This document shows, piece after piece, positions 19,994 through 27,334 of a stretch of 64,000 bases of DNA (position 1 is its first letter; each line of letters opens with the position of its first letter). The notes under the pieces were generated by a model. That model saw only the letters and a program-made list of their open reading frames with translations. It was not told the DNA's origin and ran no database searches. Where the stretch lies: the NCBI RefSeq assembly GCF_018199995.1, contig NZ_CP073578.1, forward strand, positions 558,001-622,000. The letters run 5' to 3'. The stretch is from Photobacterium sp. GJ3 (GTDB lineage: Bacteria > Pseudomonadota > Gammaproteobacteria > Enterobacterales > Vibrionaceae). The position numbers and the translations under genes were made by a program.

Positions 19994-20019
19994 CCTGTGC
20001 AGTCAACCGATTGCACAGG
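19994..20019 (+). promoter_or_regulatory. inverted repeat just upstream of trpR
   Basis: CCTGTGCA (19994-20001) and TGCACAGG (20012-20019) are perfect 8-bp inverted arms separated by 10 bases, ending 18 bases before the trpR ATG. They do not match the CTAGTTAACTAG core of a Trp operator. The element may be an operator, or a hairpin affecting trpR translation. Confidence 0.45.
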
Positions 20020-20037
20020 TTTCAGTTGAGGAAAACC

Positions 20038-20352
20038 ATGTCATCTCAATCCGAAACGCCGGAATTCACCGAATGGCAGCAGATTGTCACACTGTTTCGT
20101 CAGGCTTCTGCCGATGGTAAAGATGAGCTGTTGCTGCGTCTGTTATTAACGCCGGATGAGCGCGAATCTCTGATCGCCCGCGTGAATATCTTCCATGAAT
20201 TGCTCAATGGCGAGCGCAGCCAGCGTAAAATCAGCGAGCTGCTCGGCGTTGGCGTCGCCACCATTACCCGCGGCTCCAATGAGCTCAAACATCACGATGA
20301 AGAAATCCGTCACTGGTTGTCGGCATTTCTGCAGGAACAGTCGAAAGGCTGA
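20038..20352 (+). CDS. trpR: trp operon repressor
   Basis: TrpR is a small dimeric repressor that binds tryptophan and blocks trp-family promoters. The ATG at 20038, with GAGGAAAA upstream, gives a 104-aa protein, the usual size. The helix-turn-helix is visible in QRKISELLGVGVATITRGSNELK. The upstream frame to 19987 adds 17 residues that do not fit the family. It follows slt by 104 bp and is followed by the repeat array. Confidence 0.94.
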   Translation: MSSQSETPEFTEWQQIVTLFRQASADGKDELLLRLLLTPDERESLIARVNIFHELLNGERSQRKISELLGVGVATITRGSNELKHHDEEIRHWLSAFLQEQSKG

Positions 20353-20370
20353 CGCTCCTTTTCCCCTATT

Positions 20371-21550
20371 CAAATGTTCCCTCCCCTTGAAAAGGGGGAG
20401 GGACAGATCGAGCTTGCTGTAATTTCAGGCATTCCCTTCGATTATGAGGTGAGGATTCGGGTGGGGTTCGTACAGCGCGCACGGACTTGGCATTGGTGCC
20501 AGATAACCCCCGCCTAACCTCCCCCTTGAAAAGGGGGAGGGACTGCTCGAGTTTGTTGTAATTTCAGACATTCCCTTTGAATGTGAGGGGAGGGTTAGGG
20601 TGTGGTTCGTACAGCGCGCACGGACTTGGCATTGGTGCCAGATAACCCCCGCCTAACCTCCCCCTTGGAGGAATTGTCCAAGTTTGTTGTGAGTCCAAAC
20701 GTTCCCTCCCCTTGGCAAGGGGAGGGTGGGGTTCGTACAGCGCGCACGAATCTGGCATTGGTGTCAGATAACCCCCGCCTAACCTCCTCCTTGGAGGAAT
20801 TGTCCAAGTTTGTTGTGAGTCCAAACGTTCCCTCCCCTTGGCAAGGGGAGGGTTAGGGTGGGGTTCGTACAGCGCGCACGGACTTGGCATTGGTGCCAGA
20901 TAACCCCGCCTAACCTCCCCCTTGAAAAGGGGGAGGGACAGATCGAGTTTGTTGTAATTTCAGACATTCCCTTTGAATGTGAGATGAGGGTTCGGGTGGG
21001 GTTCGTACAGCGCGCACGAATCTGGCATTGGTGCCAGATAACCCCCGCCTAACCTCCCCCTTGGAGGAATTATCCAAGTTTGTTGTGAGTCCAAACGTTC
21101 CCTCCCCTTGGCAAGGGGAGGGTTAGGGTGGGGTTCGTACAGCGCGCACGAATCTGGCATTGGTGTCAGATAACCCCCGCCTAACCTCCTCCTTGGAGGA
21201 ATTGTCCAAGTTTGTTGTGAGTCCAAACGTTCCCTCCCCTTGAAAAGGGGGAGGGAGTGTTCGAGTTTGTTGTAATTTCAGACATTCCCTTTGAATGTGA
21301 GATGAGGGTTCGGGTGGGGTTCGTACAGCGCGCACGGACTTGGCATTGGTGCCAGATAACCCCCACCTAACCTCCCCCTTGAAAAGGGGGGAGGGACAGA
21401 TCGAGTTTGTTGTAATTTCAGACATTCCCTTTACTTGTGAAGTGAAGATTTGGGTGGGGTTCGTACAGCGCGCACGGACTTGGCATTGATGCCAGATAAC
21501 CCCCGCCTAACCTCCCCCTTGAAAAGGGGAGGGACAGATCGAGTTTGCTG
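20371..21550. repeat. tandem composite repeat array, eight core copies
   Basis: This 1.2 kb stretch holds eight near-identical copies of a core beginning GTTCGTACAGCGCGCACG, at 20466, 20605, 20731, 20863, 21001, 21133, 21319 and 21459. Spacings are 139, 126, 132, 138, 132, 186 and 140 bp. Each core continues through a TGGCATTGGTGCCA hairpin to AACCCCCGCCTAACCTCC. Cores are joined by one of two modules. Module A has a CCCCCTTGAAAAGGGGG hairpin and GTTTGTTGTAATTTCAGACA. Module B has CCTTGGAGGAATTGTCCAAG and a CCCCTTGGCAAGGGG hairpin. Open frames across it are repeats of the same words on both strands and are not genes. Confidence 0.9.
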
Positions 21551-21559
21551 CAAGTCGCG

Positions 21560-22102
21560 TTAATCTGTGGTGTACAGGGCCGGATTGATAAAGGGGATCA
21601 GTGCCAGGATCAGCGCCTGATGGTACACACTGCTGCGGCTGAGCCGATGATCCGTCAGCATGGCGATGGCCCCGCCTTGTTGCTTCACATTCTGTTGTTG
21701 GAACATATCATCCATCACGTCCCCCAATTCTTCTCCCTCATGCAGGCGAGTCAGCGCCTGTGGCGGCAGAGGCAGTGACGCAGAGCGTGATTCGCCGCGT
21801 TGCTGGCCGTTCTCAATTACCATCCAGGCGAAAGTTGCCCCGCCGTCCAGACCCGCTTCCAGGCTGACATAATAATCCGCTGCTGGCTGAAGTTGCTTAG
21901 CATGTGTCACCCGGTTGCGGGCACCTGTCAGCGTCTCGTCGGCGCACATCGGTTGAGCCCGGACACCACTGTCGACAGCCAGACCTTCAATGTTCAGTTT
22001 TATCTCAGGGAATACGTCACGGAATGCGGCTTCGACAGCACGGATTTTGGCTGGATTGGTTGAGGCAACAATAATTTGGATCGGGGAAGTTGGGGTGTGC
22101 AT
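21560..22102 (-). CDS. yjjX: inosine/xanthosine triphosphatase (YjjX family)
   Basis: YjjX/DUF84 enzymes hydrolyse non-canonical ITP and XTP and so protect the nucleotide pool. The 180-aa protein has the family pattern IIVASTNPAKIRAVEAAF, then GVRAQPMCADETLTGARNR, and a Gly-rich YYVSLEAGLDGG. The size is normal. In relatives yjjX is next to trpR; here the repeat array separates them and the two genes converge. Confidence 0.92.
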   Translation of the reverse strand: MHTPTSPIQIIVASTNPAKIRAVEAAFRDVFPEIKLNIEGLAVDSGVRAQPMCADETLTGARNRVTHAKQLQPAADYYVSLEAGLDGGATFAWMVIENGQQRGESRSASLPLPPQALTRLHEGEELGDVMDDMFQQQNVKQQGGAIAMLTDHRLSRSSVYHQALILALIPFINPALYTTD

Positions 22103-22219
22103 GATTCGCTCCTTCAGTTCACGCCGCTATTGTACGTGTTGAAAGGACGCTGTCACCCCTGATCTGCAACAAGGTGCGTTCACAGATCAGGAAGCGAGAC
22201 AGGATCACCAGACAGGCGA

Positions 22220-22861
22220 TCAGATCCGGTCGAAAGACCAGTCAGACTGAATGATATAACCGTGGATTTTGAACTCGTCGTGATTGACGAACAGGTTCGG
22301 GAAATCCGGCTGAGAGGTTGAAAACACCACACCGTCGGCCAGTTGCGTCATGTGATAGAAATCGGGCTCGCTGCCGCGAACTGATGCAAACACAGGCTGT
22401 TTCGGGCGATACGGCGCTTTGCGTGTGGCCAGCGCATAGCTGCCCAGTGGCGCACATTGCGCAATGTTTTCGTTATCCACCAACAGGCCCAGACAGTCTT
22501 CGCGGCTGAGATGGTGCGGGATAGCCCGCTTGCTCAACACTTCCACTTTGCCACCATCCCGGTAAGACAGATAGTCTTTGCGGTGAATGATCGGAATGTA
22601 AGTGGATGTGGTGTTATGGCCGGTTTCCTGGCTGATAGCCGTGGTTGCCTGAGTCCCGGAATCAATCTGACCCGTCAGCAGGTAGCTGATGGAGGTGTTC
22701 AGGGTTTGGGCAATCTTTTCCAGCTCACGGACTTCGATACCATACTTACCGGACAGCTTACGGCTCATGGTGCCTTGTTGCAGACCCAGTGTTTCTCCCA
22801 GTTGTTTTTGGCTGATCCCTTGGATTTTCGCCAGGCGTTTAATGCGCTCTAAATATTCCAT
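22220..22861 (-). CDS. XRE-type transcriptional regulator with S24-like C-terminus
   Basis: This 213-aa protein has an N-terminal helix-turn-helix (ISQKQLGETLGLQQGTMSRKLSGKYGI). Its C-terminal half looks like the LexA/CI S24 fold. The usual GDSMxP serine site is replaced by NENIAQCAPLGSY, so self-cleavage looks absent. I chose the ATG giving MEYLERIKRLAKIQG, with GGGAAG upstream; an ATG 19 codons earlier is possible. It resembles phage-type repressors, but there are no phage genes around it. Its targets are unknown. Confidence 0.75.
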   Translation of the reverse strand: MEYLERIKRLAKIQGISQKQLGETLGLQQGTMSRKLSGKYGIEVRELEKIAQTLNTSISYLLTGQIDSGTQATTAISQETGHNTTSTYIPIIHRKDYLSYRDGGKVEVLSKRAIPHHLSREDCLGLLVDNENIAQCAPLGSYALATRKAPYRPKQPVFASVRGSEPDFYHMTQLADGVVFSTSQPDFPNLFVNHDEFKIHGYIIQSDWSFDRI

Positions 22862-22922
22862 ATGAATGGCTTCCCGCTCGCAGAAAAAAAGAATGCGAAA
22901 GGCATTCGCAAAAGTCATAAAT

Positions 22923-23046
22923 TATTTTACTGATATCCTTGTCTAAAGGTTTTACTCAAGCTGAAAAGTGCGATGGATTTCGTCAAAGGAATATGCATTT
23001 GCACTCAATTGGGTAAAAAAAGGAACAATATTTTCTCAGTAAAATA
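22923..23046. promoter_or_regulatory. inverted-repeat candidate operators upstream of the XRE regulator
   Basis: TATTTTACTGA (22923-22933) and TCAGTAAAATA (23036-23046) are perfect 11-bp inverted repeats 102 bp apart. A related half-site, TTTTACTCA, lies at 22950-22958. They sit in the regulator's own upstream region and could be autoregulatory operators that loop the DNA. This is a pattern-based inference. Confidence 0.45.
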
Positions 23047-23338
23047 AGCCAGCAGGAAAAATCAGTCTGCCACCCGCGCATAAAAATATCATATCAATCT
23101 CCCCACCGGAATAAATTTAGTGCATGAAAAGTGAGGTTTTGTGCATATTTTCTGTTATGCAACATCACGATTTTCGGGATAATCCAAATGGGATGTGAGC
23201 TTGCTTCAAAGCTGTTTAGCGCTTTATTTTTTGAAAACGATCTCATATCCCCTGAGGCGATGTGTGAAATCTCTATAGTTCTGCCTGAAAATATCCTGTC
23301 AGAGAATAATCCGAGGCTGTTCTTGACTCATTCAAGAG

Positions 23339-23416
23339 ATGGCAACCCAAAAATGGGTAACGAAAGACCGAAATCTTCAAGCAAAGATTCGGGGCGCAAA
23401 ATAATTCGGTTGCCAT
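23339..23416 (+). ncRNA. candidate structured RNA element upstream of the channel gene
   Basis: The 655-bp gap from 22862 to 23516 has no convincing gene. Within it, ATGGCAACC (23339-23347) can pair with GGTTGCCAT (23408-23416). Inside are a small hairpin ACCCA-aaaa-TGGGT (23345-23358) and a longer one, CCGAAATCTT with AAAGATTCGG (23368-23392, one bulge). GGCGC (23393-23397) could also pair with GCGCC (23427-23431) outside the closed stem. This multi-stem layout suggests a leader RNA. I could not match it to a known riboswitch. Confidence 0.35.
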
Positions 23417-23516
23417 TGGATCAACAGCGCCGTTTTCTTAGCCTTATGACGACACCGGCAAGCGCCATCGCATAAGCTCAGAGGATGTTCAGTGATTGCT
23501 TCCGGTAGGTTCGAGC

Positions 23517-25910
23517 ATGCAGCAACGGATGCGGCCTTTTGTCTGGCTGATTGGGCTGGTCAGTCTTCTGGTGTCGTGGTGCGCTTTGGCTGAAGAAGCG
23601 GCACTGACGACTTTGCATCAAAAAGAGCCCTATCTTTCCTGGGATCAGACAGCATCAAAAGCCCGGCAACTGCTGAAGGATGCGTCTGCTGAAACGGCTG
23701 CGCTGGAGCAGCTCCGGGCCACGCTGGCGGATCAGCGTGCCGAAGCGTATCAATTGTCTCAGGATAAGTCGGTGGACGTTCGCTGGCTTGAAGCGCAGAT
23801 CAAATCTCTCGGTCCGGAACCCAAAGACGGTGACAGTGAACCTGAAGTCATCGCCAGCCGCCGGGCGGAGCTGGAGAACGAACTTGCCACCGCCAGCGCC
23901 CCGATATTTCTGGCCGATGCCGCCTATGAACGGGCAAATTTGCTGGTGGGAGAAATCGATCAGCAGATCCGCCAGCAATTGGCCGATAAACTGCTCACCA
24001 AAAGCCCGACACCGCTCTGGCCCGGACATTGGGGTGATGCCCTGCGGGAACTGAAGCGCTACGCCAGTCAGCTCAGGCAGGAATTCCGGGCCGTCCGGCA
24101 AGATGCCAAACAAAATCAGGCCATGACGGGGTCGATTCTGCCCTTCGTTGCCCTGACGGGGCTTGCGGTACTGATCATGCTGCTGGTGCAACCCTGGGCA
24201 ATCAACCAGCTAGACAGATTCAGCCGCAGTCTGACCCGGAAAAGTACGATTTTAGCCTGTAATCTGTTTTCCACTTTGCTCCGGCTGGTTTTTCCGTTAC
24301 TGACGGCGATGTTATTACTGACTGCCATCGGCGTACTGAAACTGCCGCTGGCTTCTGCTCAGATGACGATCCGTGCTTTGGGTGCCGTTGCTTTTTATAT
24401 CGTGCTCAGTCACTGGCTGGGTTTTTTGATCTTCCGGCCCAATGCGCCCGAACAGCGGATCGTTCAGCTGGATAACCCGTCGGCGAGGGAAGGGATGCGC
24501 ATTTGCCAGTTGCTCGGGCTGTTTATCGGCCTGATTGTGCTGCTCACCGCGCTGAAAGGAGATTACTCATTTTCGGCGGCCAGCTCAGCCATTTTTACAT
24601 TTCCGGCGATCCTGCTGGGCAGCTGGCTGATGTGGCGTCTGGCGCAGCTGCTAAGTCAAGCGGCCCACAGCGCCGCATCACATGCGCAGGAGAGCGAGCA
24701 GGGCAGCCATGTCAGCCGGGGGATCCTGAATGCACTGGTCTGGCTGATGAAAACCTCCAGTGTGCTGAGTGTGGTGTTTGTCTGTCTCGGCTACGACAGT
24801 CTGGCGCGGCAGGCCATTATTCCTATGGTGATGTCCATTGCGCTGCTGGCGTTCGCCATGGTGATCTATTACGGGCTTTTGAATCTGATGGCCCGGATTT
24901 TCACCCGGGATGACAAAGAAGAAGACGCAGGCCCCAGTGAAAGTCTGTTGCCTATCATGCTGATTGTGATCATCTTCTTCCTGTTCGCACCTGCACTGGC
25001 TCTGATCTGGGGCGCACGCCTCACGGATATTGCCGAAGTCTGGCGGTTGCTCTCTGACGGCATCGAGCTGGGCGACGTGCGTTTATCACTGGATGTCATC
25101 ATCACCTTTTTTGTGGTGTTGCTTGCCGGGATCCTGCTGACCCGCTGGATTCAGTATGTGTTGCGCAATTCTGTTTTACCGAAAACCAAGACCGACCCCG
25201 GCGCGCGTACCGCGATTGTGACCGGGCTTGGCTATGTCGGCTATACACTGTCAATCATCATTGCGGTCTCTGCCGCAGGGCTTAATCTGTCCAGCCTGGC
25301 TGTCGTGGCCGGGGCGCTTTCGGTCGGGATTGGTTTTGGCTTGCAGACTATTGTGTCGAACTTTGTTTCCGGGATTATTCTGCTGATTGAGCGGCCTATC
25401 AAAGAGGGCGACTGGATTGAAGTGTCCGGCCATTCAGGATTCGTCCGCAAAATCGCAGTGCGATCCACCCGGATCGAAACGTTTGATCTGCAGGATGTAG
25501 TGGTGCCCAATTCCGATCTCATCGCCGGTATCGTCAAGAACATGACCCTGCGTTCTAACCACGGCCGACTGGTTGTATCCGTTGGCGTGGCCTACGGCAG
25601 CGATCTCAACCTCGTGAAAGAAGTCCTCATGGACGCCGCCAAGAACCACGCCATGGTCCTGAGCTACCCCGCACCCAGCCTCGTATTCACCAGCCTGGGC
25701 GACAGCGCCCTGCAATTTGAACTGCGATGTTTCATCCGCGACATCAAAGAATTCATGGTCGTTAAATCCGATCTCCTGTTCGAAATCTACCAGACCCTGA
25801 CCGACAAAGGCGTCAGCATCCCATTCCCGCAACGGGACGTTAGCATTAAAGGCCTCGAAGCGCTGGTCAAAGCGTGGGGGAAGAAAGGGGTGTCGAGAGA
25901 TGAGGGATAG
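23517..25910 (+). CDS. MscS-family mechanosensitive channel (DUF3772 type)
   Basis: The 797-aa protein has a signal peptide (VWLIGLVSLLVSWCALAEE), a periplasmic helical region of about 180 residues, around ten membrane segments and a C-terminal MscS domain. The pore/beta-domain signature is VGIGFGLQTIVSNFVSGIILLIERPIKEGDWIEV split over residues 607-640. The layout fits the large MscS-like channels with an N-terminal DUF3772 region, which open under membrane tension to release solutes. The ATG at 23517 was chosen over an in-frame TTG at 23496. The gene borders the ssrA-linked island. Confidence 0.85.
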   Translation: MQQRMRPFVWLIGLVSLLVSWCALAEEAALTTLHQKEPYLSWDQTASKARQLLKDASAETAALEQLRATLADQRAEAYQLSQDKSVDVRWLEAQIKSLGPEPKDGDSEPEVIASRRAELENELATASAPIFLADAAYERANLLVGEIDQQIRQQLADKLLTKSPTPLWPGHWGDALRELKRYASQLRQEFRAVRQDAKQNQAMTGSILPFVALTGLAVLIMLLVQPWAINQLDRFSRSLTRKSTILACNLFSTLLRLVFPLLTAMLLLTAIGVLKLPLASAQMTIRALGAVAFYIVLSHWLGFLIFRPNAPEQRIVQLDNPSAREGMRICQLLGLFIGLIVLLTALKGDYSFSAASSAIFTFPAILLGSWLMWRLAQLLSQAAHSAASHAQESEQGSHVSRGILNALVWLMKTSSVLSVVFVCLGYDSLARQAIIPMVMSIALLAFAMVIYYGLLNLMARIFTRDDKEEDAGPSESLLPIMLIVIIFFLFAPALALIWGARLTDIAEVWRLLSDGIELGDVRLSLDVIITFFVVLLAGILLTRWIQYVLRNSVLPKTKTDPGARTAIVTGLGYVGYTLSIIIAVSAAGLNLSSLAVVAGALSVGIGFGLQTIVSNFVSGIILLIERPIKEGDWIEVSGHSGFVRKIAVRSTRIETFDLQDVVVPNSDLIAGIVKNMTLRSNHGRLVVSVGVAYGSDLNLVKEVLMDAAKNHAMVLSYPAPSLVFTSLGDSALQFELRCFIRDIKEFMVVKSDLLFEIYQTLTDKGVSIPFPQRDVSIKGLEALVKAWGKKGVSRDEG

Positions 25911-25914
25911 CAGG

Positions 25915-25979
25915 ATGAATAAAACAAAAATCCCGCCGGGGCAGGACCTTGGCGGGCTTTGTGGTATCCGAAGATGTTG
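25915..25979. repeat. left copy of island-flanking repeat (ssrA-terminator-like)
   Basis: This 65-bp segment matches 34704-34768 at 56 of 65 positions by my alignment, in the same orientation. It holds CCCGCC (25932-25937) pairing with GGCGGG (25951-25956), and ATCCGAAGAT. It lies five bases after the channel gene stop. The right copy is the terminator region of ssrA. The pair brackets the restriction-modification island and marks its likely ends. Confidence 0.7.
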
Positions 25980-26052
25980 CTTTTCACTTTATGGCGCATT
26001 GTCAGTGAGTCAAGCTGTAATGCTAAGGTGCAGTTGAGCGTGAACCGGATGT

Positions 26053-26913
26053 CTAAACTCCCATCTCGATTTCTTTCAGCGATCGGCCTTGAGCGTCGCG
26101 CCAGTAGTCAGGCCCGCTGCAGGGATAGCCAAGCAGCACAGCGGAGGCCTGCGAGGCACTGGTAAACAAAATATTATCGGTGGCAATCAGCTTGTCATCG
26201 TTCTCGACTAATAACCCTTTTTCTATCAGGCCGGCTCTCAATTTGGTGTAGCCAATCGAAAGGCTCTTTTGTGCGTCCGGCAATGCCTGAGAGTTTTTGA
26301 GGACCACAATGCCTTCATCGGTTAACTTGGCAGTCGCGTCAATTTTTTTAACTTTCAGCTTTAACAGGCTTTTCTGTTGCGTTTCGGTTTCCTGAGGATC
26401 GAAGATGACTTTCGGCTCGAGTAATTTATGGCCCAGAGAGCCAATCACAACGCGGATGCTGTCGATAAATGTTTCCATGGCATCTCTGTCTCCACGGGGC
26501 AGAGATGAGGTTGGTGGGCGTTTGTCGTTATCCAGTGCGTATCGGTTCGATGACATGACAATCTCGATGAGCCGGGCTTCCAGATATTTCACATGTGCTT
26601 TGGTCAGGTTTTCATCTTTGTTGGTAAAGCAGATGGCTTCATTCCAGAAATCTTTTGCCGCGATGTGTTGCTGCAATCGCCTCTGGATGTGCTCTGCTTC
26701 ACCAATGTAAACAAGGTTTTTGCCCGTATCGGAATCAAACCCAAACAGAAAATAGACGCCCGGTCTTTGTGTCTCTTCCCAATCCGTCAGATCTTTGACA
26801 TGAATGCGGGGAACAGCAATGGCTTGTCCGGTCCAATTAACAATTTCTGCATGGCGAATGCCGGTCACCGTTCCGTTTGCGAGATAAATTTTGAGTTGTG
26901 TGCCACGCGCCAT
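26053..26913 (-). CDS. GIY-YIG nuclease domain protein with DUF4357
   Basis: This 286-aa protein has a GIY-YIG nuclease module around residues 50-130. GVYFLFGFD and VYIGEAEHIQRRLQQH carry the paired motifs and conserved Arg, and YLEARLIE carries the metal-binding Glu. The C-terminus (TSASQASAVLLGYPCSG followed by WRDAQGRSL) is of the DUF4357 type often found beside type I restriction genes. The start MARGTQLKIYL was chosen; 53 upstream codons in the frame have no family support. It is the last gene of the leftward hsd run. A role in DNA cleavage or defence is likely but not shown. Confidence 0.75.
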   Translation of the reverse strand: MARGTQLKIYLANGTVTGIRHAEIVNWTGQAIAVPRIHVKDLTDWEETQRPGVYFLFGFDSDTGKNLVYIGEAEHIQRRLQQHIAAKDFWNEAICFTNKDENLTKAHVKYLEARLIEIVMSSNRYALDNDKRPPTSSLPRGDRDAMETFIDSIRVVIGSLGHKLLEPKVIFDPQETETQQKSLLKLKVKKIDATAKLTDEGIVVLKNSQALPDAQKSLSIGYTKLRAGLIEKGLLVENDDKLIATDNILFTSASQASAVLLGYPCSGPDYWRDAQGRSLKEIEMGV

Positions 26914-27068
26914 ATGAAAAGCCTTTGAATTCGAAGAGATTAATTCAAAGCATGCTAATACGAATGTATTGTTATTTCTATCGCTTACGCTGGAAAATGA
27001 GTTTGTCGTGGTTAACTTATTCAGGAACAGGATGGCCTCATGGGCGTCGATATCTAACCCTTTCCTCT

Positions 27069-27332
27069 TCAACTAATGGGCAAAATCGTCACACGCTTAA
27101 GTTTAAAAGCCGCGATGTTGGCATTCTTGTCGATGGCTAACAGGTCGATACGACGACGGCTGTCTTCCCAGTCTGAAAACTCCTCTGGTATCACCAAACA
27201 ATCAGGAGCGATGGCATCAATACAGCCTTTCAACGCTTCTTGTAAATCGTGCCGCTCTTGCAGCCCTTCGGCTGCAAAAGTGGTCGGTGTCAGTGCGGTG
27301 AGGTTTTTATTGGCGATATTGTAAATGCTCAT
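27069..27332 (-). pseudogene. truncated PDDEXK-type nuclease remnant
   Basis: This 87-aa frame begins MSIYNIANKNLTALTPTTFA and continues with SRRRIDLLAIDKNANIAAFKLKR, then stops after a few unrelated residues. Intact relatives carry the D...ExK nuclease core here (RRRIDLLxID...ELKR) and continue for another 150-250 residues. Here the Glu of ELKR is replaced by Lys (FKLKR) and the rest is gone. It starts 2 bp after the hsdS stop, so it was part of the hsd operon. The 155 bp to the GIY-YIG gene may be the deletion scar. Family recognition is from memory. Confidence 0.6.
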
Positions 27333-27334
27333 GA

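Noticed and set aside
20371..21550. CRISPR array or protein-coding repeats
   Set aside because: Units are 126-186 bp with repeated linkers instead of short repeats with unique spacers. No cas genes are present. Frames on both strands are the same words repeated.
23339..23431. Named riboswitch (c-di-GMP-I) call
   Set aside because: Only short blocks resemble the core, and the required GGC/GCC pairing around the first hairpin is absent.
23131..23475. 114-codon rightward open frame
   Set aside because: It has no ribosome site, no family-like text, and covers the candidate RNA structure; composition looks non-coding.
26914..27072. N-terminal extension of the GIY-YIG protein
   Set aside because: The 53 residues do not resemble the family and overlap the nuclease remnant; the ATG at 26913 gives the expected start.
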